From Acidimicrobiaceae bacterium (GTDB lineage: Bacteria; Actinomycetota; Acidimicrobiia; Acidimicrobiales; Aldehydirespiratoraceae): DNA of 63,504 nucleotides. Positions 8,064 to 17,585 of the stretch are shown one piece after another; the first letter of the stretch is position 1, and each line of letters begins with the position of its first letter. The notes under the pieces are model-generated. The model saw only the letters and a program-made list of their open reading frames with translations, ran no database searches and was not told the origin of the DNA. The stretch lies in assembly GCA_028819505.1 (NCBI GenBank), contig JAPPLH010000003.1, positions 147,998 to 211,501 on the forward strand, written 5' to 3'. A program made the translations under genes and the position numbers.

Positions 8064-9155
8064 TCAGATGGCGAAGCGGCGGCGCAGCCAGTCGCCGAGC
8101 AGCGGGTCGACCACGGCGAGGTACTGCCCGCGCCGGTGCAGGATGCCCTTGCCGGCGAGTGTCTTGGCGGCGTCTCGGGCTGTGCCGGGCGGCAGGTCGA
8201 GCAGCGACGCGGTCGTGCCGTAGATGGACTGTTCGACAGCGACGGCTCGCAGGACCTTTTGCTGGCCCGGGGGCATCAGACCGTAGATCCGCTCCGAGCC
8301 GGCATCGACATGGGCGCGCACGTCGCCGAGCGCTGCCTCCCATGCCCGCAGATCGGCGGTTCCTCCTCGGTCGACCTGCCGCCACAGGGCATCAGCAAGC
8401 TGCATCGCCCGCTGGGGATGCCCGTCGGCGAGATGAGCGATGCGGCTGGTAATGCCGCCGGTGCTGCGACCGGTGCCCTCGAAGCCGTCTTCGACGATGC
8501 CGCTGATGATGTCGGCGGCGAGCGGCTCGACCTCCACAAGATCCGCCTGCGCGAAGAACGGCTGGGTCTGCTCGCTGAACAGCGTCCGCATGGTGGACGG
8601 TTCTGAGCCGGCGAACACGATGCCGAGCGACTGGAAGTGGTGCTGCAGCTCGGTTCTCAGCACCGCCGCGCCCCCTTTGACGCCGGCGATTCCCGAGAAC
8701 TCGTCGAACACGACGAACAGGCTGTGGCGTTGCGCGGCAGTCGTCAGCACCTCGAGCAGGGTCCGCAGCGCCAGCACCGGATCGGGTCGGTGCCTGGGGC
8801 TGCGGGACAGCTGGACGCCCAGCACGCCCAGATGCACCGACAGCGTGCCGGCGATGGAATCGAGCATGTTGCGCACCGGCCCGACGATCCCGGCGAGGCC
8901 GCGGTCAACGGCCGCGGCGACATCGGCGATCGAGGTCCGCTCGTAGAGATCGATCCACACGCACTGGTGGCCGACAGCTTCGAGGTCGGCGGCGACGCGC
9001 TTGAGCAGGCTCGTCTTTCCGTAACGCCGGGGCCCGACCAGCGCGGTCAGCCGCCGATCTGCTATGCGCTGGGCGAGACCGACCGCCAGGTGCTCGCGGC
9101 CCGCCACCTGGTCGGGCTGCAACGGACCATGATGAGGAAACGGCGACCGCTCCAT
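8064..9155 (-). CDS. AAA family ATPase of the archaeal-ATPase/ORC-like type
   Basis: A 363-residue P-loop ATPase. Walker A is GPRRYGKTS near residue 41, Walker B is LFVVFDEFSGI, and a sensor strand reads IVFAGSEP. The C-terminal 90 residues resemble a winged-helix domain ending in DPLLGDWLRRRFAI. Such stand-alone ATPases are widespread, often in accessory regions, and mostly lack an assigned role. I chose the ATG at 9155 because the protein is homologous-looking from there; an upstream in-frame start (9239) would add 28 unlike residues encoded by AT-richer DNA that probably contains the promoter. It borders the toxin-antitoxin and restriction genes. Confidence 0.75.
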   Translation of the reverse strand: MERSPFPHHGPLQPDQVAGREHLAVGLAQRIADRRLTALVGPRRYGKTSLLKRVAADLEAVGHQCVWIDLYERTSIADVAAAVDRGLAGIVGPVRNMLDSIAGTLSVHLGVLGVQLSRSPRHRPDPVLALRTLLEVLTTAAQRHSLFVVFDEFSGIAGVKGGAAVLRTELQHHFQSLGIVFAGSEPSTMRTLFSEQTQPFFAQADLVEVEPLAADIISGIVEDGFEGTGRSTGGITSRIAHLADGHPQRAMQLADALWRQVDRGGTADLRAWEAALGDVRAHVDAGSERIYGLMPPGQQKVLRAVAVEQSIYGTTASLLDLPPGTARDAAKTLAGKGILHRRGQYLAVVDPLLGDWLRRRFAI

Positions 9156-9303
9156 GAACACATGATACTCGGCATGACCGACTCTATGCACTCGCTTATT
9201 TCGAGCAATACCACTCGGCACGGCCGAGTTAACCGACATCGGGGGCGGGCCGAGGCTTCCGGCACTGCGGCGGCACCGTCTCCCGGGTTATGCAGGCGCT
9301 TCG

Positions 9304-9648
9304 TTACCGCAGCCAGGACCCGGTGCAGGCGACGGCCGTCTGAAGGGCATGGCAGATCTGGCCCATGCGCTCATCGCTCAGACGGCCCAGCCTTCGCACC
9401 AACAGCGACCGCGGAGCGGACTCGACAGAGTCGAGGTTGACGGCCGACACCGCCGGGACCGGGTCGTCGCCAGGCTCGAGCACGACCTCGCTGGGGAGTC
9501 CCCTGATCGTGGTCGTACACGGCGCGACGATCGCCGTCCTGAGCCGATCCAATGCCGCGTCGCGCGACAGCACCACGACCGGCCGTCGGCCCGCGTGCGG
9601 CGACTCCCACCACCAGACCTCCCCCCGCCGTACGGGCTCGGCCGTCAC
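9304..9648 (-). CDS. MazF/PemK-family endoribonuclease toxin
   Basis: A 114-residue protein of MazF length. It opens with the family's VRRGEVWWWESP strand, followed by RRPVVVLSRDAAL, VAPCTTTIRGLPSEV and the C-terminal DERMGQICHAL helix. MazF toxins cut mRNA at short motifs and are neutralised by an antitoxin. Its start overlaps the stop of the upstream antitoxin gene (9645), the usual order for this system. Confidence 0.88.
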   Translation of the reverse strand: MTAEPVRRGEVWWWESPHAGRRPVVVLSRDAALDRLRTAIVAPCTTTIRGLPSEVVLEPGDDPVPAVSAVNLDSVESAPRSLLVRRLGRLSDERMGQICHALQTAVACTGSWLR

Positions 9649-9935
9649 CCGCCCGCCTGACCCTCCGGGCGTCCTCCACCCATCGACCCGGGTTCCTGCC
9701 TGTGCAGGAGGTTCGCGTCATGGAAGGACGCCAGATCCCCCCACTCGTCGGGCTCGTCGGGGGGGAGACGGTCGTAGGCCTCGTAGGCGGCGTCGATCTC
9801 GGCCTCCCGGTAGCGGGCCGCAAGCGCATCGAGGGCCGCGTCCATCATCGCCGCATCGTTGGGCCAATCCTCAAGACGACGAGCCCGGTCCAGGAGCCCT
9901 CCATCGACAGTCGTGCTGACCCGCATCCTGCTCAT
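9645..9935 (-). CDS. MazE-like antitoxin of the MazF pair
   Basis: A 96-residue protein with an N-terminal RVSTTVDGGLLDRARRL ribbon-helix-helix-like segment, a helical middle and an acidic, disordered-looking tail (PPDEPDEWGD) that would wrap the toxin. I chose the ATG at 9935, which directly abuts an operator-like palindrome containing a TATAGT -10 element, so the mRNA is probably leaderless. The alternative ATG at 9926 would start at MRVSTTVD; the longest frame (9965) would run through the promoter. It overlaps the toxin gene by four bases. Confidence 0.75.
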   Translation of the reverse strand: MSRMRVSTTVDGGLLDRARRLEDWPNDAAMMDAALDALAARYREAEIDAAYEAYDRLPPDEPDEWGDLASFHDANLLHRQEPGSMGGGRPEGQAGG

Positions 9936-9961
9936 GCCACAACTATACCATGATTGTGGCA
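9935..9961 (-). promoter_or_regulatory. Autoregulatory operator and leaderless promoter of the MazEF-like operon
   Basis: TGCCACAA (9935-9942) and TTGTGGCA (9954-9961) are exact 8-bp inverted arms around 11 bases. On the minus strand the -10 hexamer TATAGT falls between the arms and the ATG follows it by about six bases. Antitoxin-toxin complexes typically repress their own promoter through such palindromes. Confidence 0.6.
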
Positions 9962-10027
9962 TCACGAACGTGCAGACGCCCGAAGCCCTGATGCGATGAC
10001 ATCACTGGAGGGTCGTCTGTCCACGTC

Positions 10028-10057
10028 TGTCGTATGGCCGTGGGACGATCACGAACC
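10028..10057 (+). repeat. 30-bp direct repeat, copy 1
   Basis: An exact 30-bp sequence starting TGTCGTATGGCCGTGGGACG recurs at 10099-10128, 71 bp away. Both copies are in the 292-bp gap between the antitoxin and the type III methyltransferase. I see no gene in this gap. Confidence 0.85.
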
Positions 10058-10098
10058 CTGCCTCGCGGCGGCGGGTCGGGAGCGATCCCCGGCCCGCT

Positions 10099-10128
10099 TG
10101 TCGTATGGCCGTGGGACGATCACGAACC
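10099..10128 (+). repeat. 30-bp direct repeat, copy 2
   Basis: Exact second copy of the repeat at 10028-10057. It ends 99 bp before the methyltransferase start, so the pair could be regulator-binding sites in the promoter region of the restriction system. Confidence 0.85.
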
Positions 10129-10227
10129 TGCTAGAGAGTGCAGATGAGGTGGCTCTGGGAGCGTCGAGCCGCGCTTAGGCTCGGCCGGAAGCCCTGAGGC
10201 GGTGGATTCGACCGGAAAGGAGGCCTA

Positions 10228-12120
10228 ATGGCGGAGCCCGAAGACGAAGACCAAGAACGGTTGCGGCCGGTCAGCATGACGCCAATGGACTCGCGCTACG
10301 CAGCACTGCGCGACCTCGTCCCGGAGGCTTTCGGCGAGGGCGAACTCGACCTGCGCAGCCTCGGCGCCGCGCTCGGCTTGACGGGGGCGCCCGAGTCGGA
10401 GCGGTACTGCCTCTCATGGCCCGGCAAGCACGCCGCCGGTGCGATCCGCCAGGAACGCTCCATCGGAACCCTGCGGCCCGACGGCCGATCCGGGCATGGG
10501 CCTCCCGACGCGCCCGACGTGGTCATCGAAGGCGACAACCTGGAAGTCCTCAAACTGCTCCAGAGGTCGTACTACAACCGGGTCAAGATGATTTTCATCG
10601 ACCCGCCGTACAACACCGGCAATCAGTTCATCTACCCCGACAACTTCCGTGAGGGTCTGGCCGACTATCTCCGCTTCACTGGCCAAGTCGACGGCAACGG
10701 CCAAAAGCTGACTGCAAACACCGAGACCAACGGCCGCTACCACTCGAATTGGCTGTCGATGATGTACCCGCGACTATCTTTCGCTCGCAGTCTTCTGACC
10801 GACGACGGCGTCATATTCATCACAATCGACGACAACGAAGTCCACAATCTGAGACTCATAATGGACGAACTCTTCGGCCCCGAGAACTTCATCGCATGTT
10901 GCATCTGGCAGAAGATCTTTTCCCCTAAGAACACAGCACGACAGTTCTCTGAGGATCATGATTATGTGGTGATCTATGGTAGAAATGGCGTCGAATGGAG
11001 ACCCAATCTTCTACCTCGTACCGAAGAAATGGAGGATCGATATCATAATCCAGACAATGATCCACGTGGACCATGGACTTCGTCCGATCTATCAGCCAGA
11101 AACTACTATAGCAAGGGGATATACTCTGTTGTTGCTCCTGATGGGACGAAGATCGATGGCCCCCCTCGCGGTCGATTCTGGAGTGTTGATGAGGGTGAGT
11201 TCTCGGCTCTGGAGTCGGACGGACGCATTTGGTGGGGGCAATCCGGGCAGGGCATGCCTAGGCTAAAGCGCTTTCGGTCGGAGGTTCTTGCGGGCAAGGT
11301 ACCTCAGACCCTGTGGCAGTTTACCGAGGTCGGGCACACACAGGATGCCAAGAAGGAGCTACTGAGCCGCGTCGCATTCAGTTCATCAGAGTCGGTTTAC
11401 GACACTCCCAAGCCGGTACGACTGATCGAGAGGATGCTTCGTCTTGCCACGCAGCCCGACACCGAAGACATAGTGTTGGACTTCTTCGCGGGTTCAGGCA
11501 CCACCGGCGAGGCGGTATGGAAATTGAACCTTGAGGATGGCGGGAACCGTCGCTTCATTCTCGTCCAGTTCCCAGAGCCGACTGGCCACAGCGACTACGC
11601 AACAGTAGCAGACATCACGCGTGCTCGGCTCACTGGCGCCGCGGAGGCGCTCGCCTCGGAGGCGTCCGACAAACTGGGCTCTGCGCCGGAGTTGGGGTTC
11701 CGGAGCTACAGACTGTCCGAGTCCAACTTCCGTGTGTGGGACATCACCCCAGACATGTCCGTCGAAGAGATCGAGGCCGCTCTTATTCGCCTCGTCGACA
11801 ACGTCCGAGAGGATGCAACGAAGCCCGGCATGGTGATCGAGTTGCTCCTCTCCATCGGGTATGAGCTGACTTCGCAGGTGGACGAACTCACAATCGAAGG
11901 CAAGACCGTCTACTCGGTGAACCAGGATGAGGTCCTGATGTTCCTGGATGACCTGATCAGCGTTCCCATCATGAACGCCATGGTCGCCAGAGCGCCGTCG
12001 CAGATTCTCGTGCTCGACAAGAGCTTCGGCGGGAGCGTCGAACGCAAGTACAACGTGATGCAAGCTGTAAGAACCGCCAACTGGACAGGCACCGTGGACA
12101 TCGCTACCAAGGTCATCTGA
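10228..12120 (+). CDS. mod: Type III restriction-modification DNA methyltransferase (Mod)
   Basis: A 630-residue beta-class N6-adenine methyltransferase. The catalytic motif DPPYNTGN is at residues 125-132 and the SAM-binding motif DFFAGSGTT is at about 418-426; this order defines the beta class that includes type III Mod. The variable segment between them (about residues 220-390) holds the target-recognition domain. The DNA for part of that segment (10921-11160) is about 47% GC, far below its surroundings, which suggests domain exchange. A good ribosome site (AAAGGAGG) precedes the ATG. The Res subunit follows after three bases. Confidence 0.95.
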   Translation: MAEPEDEDQERLRPVSMTPMDSRYAALRDLVPEAFGEGELDLRSLGAALGLTGAPESERYCLSWPGKHAAGAIRQERSIGTLRPDGRSGHGPPDAPDVVIEGDNLEVLKLLQRSYYNRVKMIFIDPPYNTGNQFIYPDNFREGLADYLRFTGQVDGNGQKLTANTETNGRYHSNWLSMMYPRLSFARSLLTDDGVIFITIDDNEVHNLRLIMDELFGPENFIACCIWQKIFSPKNTARQFSEDHDYVVIYGRNGVEWRPNLLPRTEEMEDRYHNPDNDPRGPWTSSDLSARNYYSKGIYSVVAPDGTKIDGPPRGRFWSVDEGEFSALESDGRIWWGQSGQGMPRLKRFRSEVLAGKVPQTLWQFTEVGHTQDAKKELLSRVAFSSSESVYDTPKPVRLIERMLRLATQPDTEDIVLDFFAGSGTTGEAVWKLNLEDGGNRRFILVQFPEPTGHSDYATVADITRARLTGAAEALASEASDKLGSAPELGFRSYRLSESNFRVWDITPDMSVEEIEAALIRLVDNVREDATKPGMVIELLLSIGYELTSQVDELTIEGKTVYSVNQDEVLMFLDDLISVPIMNAMVARAPSQILVLDKSFGGSVERKYNVMQAVRTANWTGTVDIATKVI

Positions 12121-12123
12121 GCT

Positions 12124-14871
12124 GTGGCCGCGTTGAAGCTCAAGTTCCAGTCAGACCTCCCATACCAGCGCGCAGCCATCAATGCCGTAGTGGATCTGTT
12201 CGACGGACTGCCGAGATCTGTCGCCCAGTTCTCCATGTCCGCGGGCACCGGCGGACACCTCCGTCTCACAGAACTCGGCGTTGGCAACATGGATCCAGGC
12301 GAGGCCCTTGATCCGGTGCTGCTCCACAATCTGCATGCTGTCCAAGAGCGCAACAATCTCGACCGGACTGACAGCGGCACCATCGGCAGGCACTTCACTG
12401 TCGAGATGGAGACGGGTACCGGCAAGACGTACGTGTACTTGAGAACACTGTTCGAGTTGCACAGACAGTACGGATTCACCAAGTTTGTGATCGTGGTCCC
12501 TTCCGTGGCAATACGCGAAGGAACGCTTGCGAGCATCAAGCTGATGAGCGAGCACTTCGAGGCTCTCTACTCTTCCGCATTCGATGCCCAAGTGTACGAC
12601 TCTCGCAGTCTGAGCCGCATCCGCCAGTTCGCCACGGCGAGCACCATGCAGATCCTGATCCTCAACATCGACGCCTTTCGCAAGGACCTCGATGTCGCCG
12701 AAGACGACCGACCTTCCACCGCCAACGTGATCAACCGGGTCGACGACCGCATGTCCGGTCGCCGCCCCATCGAGTTCATCCAGTCCTGCCGGCCGGTCGT
12801 GGTGATCGACGAGCCTCAAAACATGGAGTCCGCCAAGGCCGCCGCCGCCATTGACCGGCTCCATCCGCTGTGTACTCTGCGCTATTCGGCCACGCACAAG
12901 AAGCTCTACAACCCGGTCTACCGCCTCGGGCCGGTGGAGGCTCATCAGGAGGCCCTGGTGAAGAGCATCGAGGTTGCCAGCGTCGTCGAGGAGGAGAACC
13001 TCAATGCGGCCTTCGTGGAGCTTATCGCAACCGACCAGGCCAAAATACGTGCTCGGCTCCGGATAAACGCCGGACGCGGCACTGCGGCCCGCCAGAAGCT
13101 CGTGTGGGTGAAGCAGCACGACGACCTGCACCACCTCTCCCAAGGGCGCCAGGAATACGCGGACAGCTATGTCGTCACCGATATCTCGTTTCGATCCGGT
13201 GATGAGTACGTCGAGTTCAACAGCGGCAGCGTCGTAGACATGGACTCGCCGTTCGGCGCGTTCCGTGACGAGGTGCGACGGCAGCAGATCCGCACCACGA
13301 TCGAGCAGCACCTCGACCGCGAGCGAGCATTCGCTCGCCGGGGCGAGGACATCAAGGTGCTCTCACTGATCTTTCTTGACCGGGTGGCGAACTATCGTGT
13401 CTACAACGACGACGAGGTGTCGCCCGGACGGTTCGCCGGCTGGTTCGAGCACGACTACGCCGAACTGGCAGCCAAGCCGAAGTACCGGGACCTGGGTCTT
13501 CCCAGCGCAGCCGACGTACACGACGGATACTTCAGCAAGGACTCCCAAGGCAAGCTCAAGAACACGCGTGGCGAGAGCACCGCAGATCGCGACACCTACG
13601 ACCTCATCATGCGGGACAAGGAGCGACTGCTGAGCCGCGAGGAACCAGTGCGGTTCATCTTCACACACTCTGCATTGCGCGAGGGATGGGACAATCCCAA
13701 TGTCTTTCAGATATGCACACTGAATGAGTCGCGATCGCAGGACCGCAAGCGACAAGAGATAGGACGAGGACTACGCCTACCTGTAAATCAAGACGGCGAG
13801 AGAGTCCACGAGAGCCAGATCAACCGGCTGACCGTCATCGCCAACGAAGCATACGAGGACTTCGCCCTCGCGCTCCAAAAGGAATACGAGGAGGACACCG
13901 GCCGAACCCTCCGCGGCGACGACATTCCGATCCGCAACGTTCGGGACAAGCGCGCTGTTCGATTCCATAAGGCGGTCACACTCGATCCTGACTTCAAGCA
14001 ACTCTGGGACAGTATCAGCAAACACACGACGTATCGGGTGAGGGTAGACAATGACCGCCTGATTCAGGACGTCAGTGAGAAGCTGAGTGCCTCAGTTCCT
14101 ACCACTCCACCGCAGATCGCTGTCAGAGTTGCGAGGATCGACCACAGTCAATCAGGAATCGGAACACGAGAGATCCGTACCCGACAGGACATTGACACTG
14201 ACGGATCGATCTTCCTTCCCGATTTCTTTGTGGAGGTCCAGAATGAGACGGAATTGGACCGACAGACCATTACCGCAATGATATTGGAATCGGGCCGCTC
14301 CAGCGACCTCAAGACCAACCCGCATGCCCTTCTTCGGAGGTTGACGCATGCCATCAAGGATTCCATCCGGGAGCAAGTCCTGACCGGCATCGAATACGAT
14401 CAGATCCTCGACTCACGGTGGGAGATGCACCGGCTAGAGCCGGAGGATGAGGATTCGCTCAAGCGGTATGTCCATCGCCTCTATTCAGTCCAGAATCAGG
14501 ACAAGACTCCTTACGACCATGTGGAGTACGAGTCGAGTTTCGAGTACCGGTTCGCCAAGGCCCTCGACGACAACGAAGACGTTCGATTCTATATCAAGCT
14601 TCCGTCATGGTTTACCGTAAGCACACCGGTCGGACCATACAATCCCGACTGGGCCATCATGTTCAACTCAGATACCAAGCTCTACTTGGTTCATGAGTAC
14701 GTGATCAACGAGACGAAGAGCAGCCACGATCCGGCCGACCGGCGGGAACGCGAGAACACCAAGATCGAGTTCGCCAAGAAGCACTTCGACGAGATCAGCG
14801 TCCCCTACTACGTGGAGCCCACGTTCGATGACCTGGCTCGCGAGATGAATCGCGAGGCCGCCGTCAGCTGA
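12124..14871 (+). CDS. res: Type III restriction endonuclease subunit (Res)
   Basis: A 915-residue helicase-nuclease starting at GTG 12124. Walker A is ETGTGKT at residues 96-102 and the DEAD-like box is DEPQ at 229-232. Helicase motif VI-like residues appear in QEIGRGLRLP. The C-terminal PD-(D/E)xK nuclease is visible as NPDW (D842) followed by NETKSS (E863, K865). All functional motifs are present, so the enzyme looks intact. With Mod it would cut DNA carrying two head-to-head unmethylated sites. GC content here is lower than in the neighbouring metabolic genes, consistent with horizontal transfer. Confidence 0.95.
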   Translation: MAALKLKFQSDLPYQRAAINAVVDLFDGLPRSVAQFSMSAGTGGHLRLTELGVGNMDPGEALDPVLLHNLHAVQERNNLDRTDSGTIGRHFTVEMETGTGKTYVYLRTLFELHRQYGFTKFVIVVPSVAIREGTLASIKLMSEHFEALYSSAFDAQVYDSRSLSRIRQFATASTMQILILNIDAFRKDLDVAEDDRPSTANVINRVDDRMSGRRPIEFIQSCRPVVVIDEPQNMESAKAAAAIDRLHPLCTLRYSATHKKLYNPVYRLGPVEAHQEALVKSIEVASVVEEENLNAAFVELIATDQAKIRARLRINAGRGTAARQKLVWVKQHDDLHHLSQGRQEYADSYVVTDISFRSGDEYVEFNSGSVVDMDSPFGAFRDEVRRQQIRTTIEQHLDRERAFARRGEDIKVLSLIFLDRVANYRVYNDDEVSPGRFAGWFEHDYAELAAKPKYRDLGLPSAADVHDGYFSKDSQGKLKNTRGESTADRDTYDLIMRDKERLLSREEPVRFIFTHSALREGWDNPNVFQICTLNESRSQDRKRQEIGRGLRLPVNQDGERVHESQINRLTVIANEAYEDFALALQKEYEEDTGRTLRGDDIPIRNVRDKRAVRFHKAVTLDPDFKQLWDSISKHTTYRVRVDNDRLIQDVSEKLSASVPTTPPQIAVRVARIDHSQSGIGTREIRTRQDIDTDGSIFLPDFFVEVQNETELDRQTITAMILESGRSSDLKTNPHALLRRLTHAIKDSIREQVLTGIEYDQILDSRWEMHRLEPEDEDSLKRYVHRLYSVQNQDKTPYDHVEYESSFEYRFAKALDDNEDVRFYIKLPSWFTVSTPVGPYNPDWAIMFNSDTKLYLVHEYVINETKSSHDPADRRERENTKIEFAKKHFDEISVPYYVEPTFDDLAREMNREAAVS

Positions 14872-14970
14872 GGCGTCGGCGCTGCGCCGAACAGGGTCCC
14901 ACGGCGCTGAGCGCCGCCAGCGTCGGCGGGAACCGCATAGAGAGTCCACGGTGGCGGTAGGTTGCGGCCC

Positions 14971-15876
14971 GTGAGCATGGGTGACATCGACATCGGCCGC
15001 GTCGGGATCTGGACGTGGGTCCTGGACCATGTGCCGTCGTCGCGTTCCGTCGAGCTTGCAGCCGAAGCGGAGGAGTTGGGCTACGGGGCGATCTGGTACC
15101 CCGAGGCGGCCGGGCGGGATCCGTTCGTGGTAGCCGCGCTCCTGCTTCAGGGAACCTCCTCCATGAAGGTCGCCACCGGCATCGCCAACATCTACGCCCG
15201 CGACCCGGTGACGACGGCCAACGCCCAGCGCACCATCGAGGAGGCGTTTCCGGGACGCTTCCTCCTGGGTCTCGGAGTCAGCCACCAGCACCTGGTGCAA
15301 GGCCTTCGCAAGCACGACTACTCCCGTCCTCTCAGCTACATGCGCGAGTACCTGGTCCGGATGGGCGAGGCCCCGTTCTTCGCCCACGGCCCCCAGGAAC
15401 TTCCCGAGATCGTGCTGGCCGCGCTCGGGCCCAAGATGCTGCAACTCTCAGCCGAGGCCACCGCCGGAGCCCACCCGTATTTCGTCCCGACCGAGCACAC
15501 AGCCGTCGCCCGGCAGACCATGGGACCCGACGCGGCCCTCTGCCCCGAGCAGATGGTGATTCTCGACACGGATCCGGTGGCGGCGCGCACGCTGGCCCGC
15601 GAGAGCATGGCCCTGTACCTGCGGGCGCCGAACTACACCAACAACCTGCGGCGTCTCGGATTCGAGCAGTCCGACATCGACGGCGGGCCCGGTGGCGGAC
15701 CGTCGGACCGGCTCGTCGACGCCATCGTGGGGTGGGGCACTCCCGAGCAGATCGCGGCCCGAGTCCAGGAGCACTTCGACGCGGGCGCCGACCATGTGAG
15801 CGTGCAGGTTCTCGCCGACGGCACCGACGCCACCGTCGAGGGCTGGAGGATCCTGGCTCCCTACCTGCTGACCTGA
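14971..15876 (+). CDS. LLM-class F420-dependent oxidoreductase
   Basis: A 301-residue luciferase-like monooxygenase-family protein, of the actinobacterial subgroup expected to use coenzyme F420. Visible marks are VGIWTWVLDHVP, ELGYGAIWYPEAAGRDPF, the conserved turn GLGVSHQHLVQG, and the C-terminal GTPEQIAARVQEHFDAGADHV. The start is either GTG 14971 or ATG 14977; a TTG at 14962 is less likely. It ends one base before glnS, so the two may be cotranscribed although their functions are unrelated. The substrate is unknown. Confidence 0.85.
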   Translation: MSMGDIDIGRVGIWTWVLDHVPSSRSVELAAEAEELGYGAIWYPEAAGRDPFVVAALLLQGTSSMKVATGIANIYARDPVTTANAQRTIEEAFPGRFLLGLGVSHQHLVQGLRKHDYSRPLSYMREYLVRMGEAPFFAHGPQELPEIVLAALGPKMLQLSAEATAGAHPYFVPTEHTAVARQTMGPDAALCPEQMVILDTDPVAARTLARESMALYLRAPNYTNNLRRLGFEQSDIDGGPGGGPSDRLVDAIVGWGTPEQIAARVQEHFDAGADHVSVQVLADGTDATVEGWRILAPYLLT

Positions 15877-15877
15877 C

Positions 15878-17581
15878 ATGGCCGAGACGCACGAAGATGA
15901 AGGGATTCCGACCAGGCCGCTGGACTTCATCCGGGAGCAGGTGCGGGCCGACAACGCGGCCGGGACCTACGGGGGCCGGGTGCAGACCCGTTTCCCGCCC
16001 GAGCCCAACGGGTTCCCCCACATCGGCCACGCCAAGGCGGTGTGCCTCAACTTCGAGGTGGCCGCCGAGCACGGCGGGACGTGCCGGCTGCGCTTCGACG
16101 ACACCAACCCCGAGGGCGAGGACGCGGCCTACGCCGAGGCCATCGCCGACGACATCGCCTGGCTCGGCTACGAGCCCGACGGCCCGGTCGTCCACGCCTC
16201 CGACTACTTCGAGGAACTCTACGGGTGGGCCGAGCACCTGGTGGGCGAGGGACTGGCCTACGTCGACGACCAGGACGCCGAGACCATCTCGGCCACCCGG
16301 GGAGACTTCAACACGCCCGGGGTCGAGAGCGGATGCCGGGATCGCTCGGTGGAGGAGAACCTGAGCCTGCTGCGCGCCATGCGGGCCGGTCGCTTCAGCG
16401 ACGGGGAGAAGGTGCTGCGGGCCAGGATCGACATGGCCCACCCCAACATGCTGATGCGGGACCCGGTCATGTACCGGATCCGCCACATCCCCCACTTCCG
16501 CACCGGCGACGCCTGGTGCATCTACCCCACCTACGACTGGGCCCACGGCCAGAGCGACGCCATCGAGGGGGTGACCCACTCGCTGTGCTCGCTGGAGTTC
16601 GACGCCCACCGGCAACTGTACGACTGGTACCTGGAGCATCTGCCCCTGCCCGGCGACCGGCCCCGCCAGTACGAGTTCGCCCGCCTGAACCTCACCCACA
16701 CAGTCACCTCCAAGCGCAAGCTGAGCGCCCTGATCACGGATGGACTGGTGGACGGCTGGGACGACCCCCGCCTGCCAACCCTGCGGGGCCTGCGCCGGCG
16801 GGGCTACCCGCCCGAGGCCATCCGGGAGTTCTGTGCCCACATCGGCGTGGCCCGGGTGAACGGCGTCCACGAGATCGAGCTGCTGGAGTCGTTCGTGCGG
16901 ACCCACCACAACCGCCACGCGCTGCGCCGCATGGCCGTGCTGCGCCCCCTGGAGGTGGTGATCGACAACTGGCCCGAGGGCCGGGTCGAGCATCGCCGAG
17001 CGGTGAACAACCCCGAGGATCCCGACGCGGGCGAGCGGGACGTGCCGTTCTCGGGGCGGCTGTGGATCGAACGGGATGACTTCATGCTCGACCCGCCCCG
17101 CAAGTTCTACCGCCTGGCCCCCGGTCGGGAGGTCCGGCTGCGGGCCGGCTACTTCCTGCGCTGCAACGACGTCGAGACCGGCCCGGACTCCGAGGTGCTG
17201 CGGCTGCGCTGCACCTACGACCCCGACACCGGCGGCGGACAGGCCCCCGACGGCCGCAAGGTGCGGGCCACCATCCACTGGGTGTCGGCCGACCACGCGG
17301 TGGAGGCGCGGGTTGCGCTGTACGACCGCCTGTTCACCGATCCCGTGCCCGGCGCCGACGGCCGAGACCCGCTGGAGTCCTACAACCCTGCCTCCCGCGA
17401 GCTGATCGGAGGCGCCAAGGTCGAGCCGGCGCTGGCGGGCACGCCCCCGGGGGAGGTCGTGCAGTTCGAGCGCTTGGGCTACTTCGCCCGCGACACCGAG
17501 GCGGCCGACCTGTTCCACCGCACCGTCGGCCTGCGAGACGAGTGGGCCAACATCCAGAAGCGCCGCCAGCAGAACCGCTGA
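15878..17581 (+). CDS. glnS: Glutaminyl-tRNA synthetase
   Basis: A 567-residue class I aminoacyl-tRNA synthetase. The HIGH motif is H48-I-G-H51 in GFPHIGHAKA and the KMSKS-equivalent is SKRKLS near 278-283. FDDTNPEGED is the class-conserved ATP/tRNA contact; GlnRS and GluRS differ around it, and the long C-terminal anticodon-binding beta-barrel region (from about 340) is that of GlnRS. Most actinobacteria lack GlnRS and make Gln-tRNA by amidation with GatCAB, so its presence is noteworthy. It is followed by a 49-bp hairpin repeat. Confidence 0.9.
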   Translation: MAETHEDEGIPTRPLDFIREQVRADNAAGTYGGRVQTRFPPEPNGFPHIGHAKAVCLNFEVAAEHGGTCRLRFDDTNPEGEDAAYAEAIADDIAWLGYEPDGPVVHASDYFEELYGWAEHLVGEGLAYVDDQDAETISATRGDFNTPGVESGCRDRSVEENLSLLRAMRAGRFSDGEKVLRARIDMAHPNMLMRDPVMYRIRHIPHFRTGDAWCIYPTYDWAHGQSDAIEGVTHSLCSLEFDAHRQLYDWYLEHLPLPGDRPRQYEFARLNLTHTVTSKRKLSALITDGLVDGWDDPRLPTLRGLRRRGYPPEAIREFCAHIGVARVNGVHEIELLESFVRTHHNRHALRRMAVLRPLEVVIDNWPEGRVEHRRAVNNPEDPDAGERDVPFSGRLWIERDDFMLDPPRKFYRLAPGREVRLRAGYFLRCNDVETGPDSEVLRLRCTYDPDTGGGQAPDGRKVRATIHWVSADHAVEARVALYDRLFTDPVPGADGRDPLESYNPASRELIGGAKVEPALAGTPPGEVVQFERLGYFARDTEAADLFHRTVGLRDEWANIQKRRQQNR

Positions 17582-17585
17582 GCCG

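Noticed and set aside
10028-10128. Two 30-bp repeats with a 41-bp spacer as a minimal CRISPR
   Set aside because: Only two repeats, no leader, no cas genes and no typical repeat-end sequence; kept as a direct repeat only.
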